A program made the position numbers and the translations under genes. From NCBI RefSeq assembly GCF_018139145.2, contig NC_059478.1:22723001-22787000 (forward strand): a stretch of DNA of 64,000 bases. The letters run 5' to 3'. The notes below the pieces were generated by a model. That model searched no databases. It saw only the letters and a list, made by a program, of their open reading frames with translations, and was not told the DNA's origin. Positions within the stretch are counted from its first letter, which is position 1. Every line of letters begins with the position of its first letter. The DNA comes from Gymnogyps californianus (taxonomy: Eukaryota; Chordata; Aves; Accipitriformes; Cathartidae). Shown here one piece after another: positions 62,641 to 64,000 of the stretch.

Positions 62641-64000
62641 AAGGTTCCAAATCTCAGAGTTCTTCTCTTAGACTTCCCTGATTAATAAACTTCCAGACCT
62701 GCATGTAGCCATTGTACTGTGGGTAATTACAGGTTGAACAATTTCCTATTCCTCCGTTCAGGCAGCAAAAAAATCACCTTTATAATGTTGCACTGGGAGC
62801 TCCCTTTCCCTCAGAGTCCTTTTCTGAGTCATTTTTTCCCAAGACAGCCTTCCCTCATAGAAAAAACACTTCCCTGTTTTGTTTCCAGCAGCACGATTTT
62901 AGCTCTAACCATATTAAAACACATAGTTTGGCTATACCCAGGGCAAAATGCAATCGTTATGTGGCTGTTAGGTAGCAATAGGCCTGGCTGTACAGCCACG
63001 TACACATTACCTTATATCTGGGAGCACATGTCACGTTGTGCTAAGGAGAAGCTTCTCAGGGAAGCCATGCAAGGATAAAACCATGTCACCAAACAGTCCA
63101 CATCATCCCAAACACCCACCTCTGCAGTATTCATCGTACTTTCAATCTTTGTGTAACCTCTCTTCATTATTTGTAATGTTTTCTACTGAATCACTCCTGA
63201 AATGTTAGAACCAAGGACTAAGCAGCATCTTTGAACTCACACAGCCACTCGCTGGCAGTAACGCACCACCAATCACACACTGAGAGGAACCAGCCAGCTC
63301 TTCATCTCCTAGTCCATGCTGTGCTGATTCCTCCTTTTGCTCCTATGGAAGGGGTGACTATATTACATCAATTAGTTTTCCCTTAATCAGATTTAGAGAT
63401 GTAAATCTGCTGCACAAGAAAAGCAAGGAATACATCAAAAATTACTTGAGAAGCATGTCTTCCGTTTGCTGATGCCACTCCAGGTCAGACCTGCAGCTTC
63501 ATAACTCTGCACCCAGGGGCCCAGCAGCGTGCTCAGGAGAAGAGGGGAGCTCCTGGTGAACAGGGCAGGGGAGCAGGAGGGAGCAGGGAAGGCAGCAGGC
63601 TTTGACATGTTATGGCTGTGGAAAACACTCTTCTCCTAGGTCTTTCCCTAACACTTTGGTGTAACCTCAGCAGAAGGGAAAGTTCAGAGGGTTGGAAATC
63701 TCTCTGATGAGTATAATGAGCATATGAGTGTAACTCATGACTGGAAACAGTATCTTATATAATTCTTGTATCTTATACAATGCTTCCTAAGCAGAATTTA
63801 TTGTCCTGACAATATTGTACTGATACAAGATGATTTGGAAACAGCTGCAAAGCATTTACTAAAGATAAAGCCAAAACAAATAATTAACTGAAGCATGAGC
63901 TCACCAAGCTTTGTCTTCACAATTACAATCTTTAAAATGTAGCAGTCAACTGAAATACGTTTCTGCAAATATAGGAAAATTTATGGGGGGGGTGAGAGGA
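62641..64000. other. Gene-free interval to the window end
   Basis: Unique sequence beyond the old CR1. No recognisable gene or further repeat. The final bases contain a short run of seven G. Confidence 0.5.

Noticed and set aside
1..64000. Bacterial-type systems, CRISPR arrays, operons, rRNA or tRNA genes
   Set aside because: No regularly spaced direct repeats with unique spacers, no tRNA or rRNA motifs and no gene-dense organisation. The sequence is vertebrate.

Overview
The window looks like a 64 kb piece of a bird nuclear genome, most likely a neoavian species. The evidence is repeats rather than genes. There is a 3' end of an avian CR1 LINE with its terminal ATTCTATGATTC-type end, five long solo LTRs of two endogenous-retrovirus families that I recognise as common in bird genomes, and a much older CR1 remnant of a kind also known from turtles and crocodilians. 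Base composition is AT-rich, every reading frame is broken by frequent stops, and no sequence matches a protein-coding gene I can name. This fits intergenic DNA (a gene desert) or a very large intron.

Layout. From 1.9 to 11.7 kb, four solo LTRs lie close together: three of family A (1912-2505 minus, 4907-5483 plus, 8288-8885 plus) and one of family B (10785-11692 plus). The three family A copies keep perfect 5-bp target-site duplications. A long AT-rich stretch follows with one avian CR1 fragment (15822-16740, minus), several A, T and G homopolymers, and a few hairpins, including a perfect 18-bp stem at 35.9 kb. A second family B solo LTR (46363-47512, minus, 5-bp duplication) carries an expanded GC-rich tandem-repeat block. 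Near 62.26-62.64 kb is a very old CR1 3' end, also on the minus strand.

Genes. I find no gene I can name. The best protein-coding lead is on the minus strand at 55.3-56.1 kb. There, a hydrophobic N-terminal reading frame ends at a strong splice donor, and 249 bp further on a strong acceptor opens an 88-codon frame with a local GC peak. Two other open segments with reasonable splice sites lie on the same strand (54.2 and 58.8 kb). These could be exons of an unrecognised lineage-specific gene, or chance. The long frames inside the LTR tandem repeats (up to 221 codons near 46.7-47.4 kb) are artefacts of a repeat whose unit is close to a multiple of three.

The most informative structural point is modular relatedness of the LTRs. 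Families A and B share a recognisable U5-side block but have unrelated U3 regions, which points to old recombination between LTR lineages.
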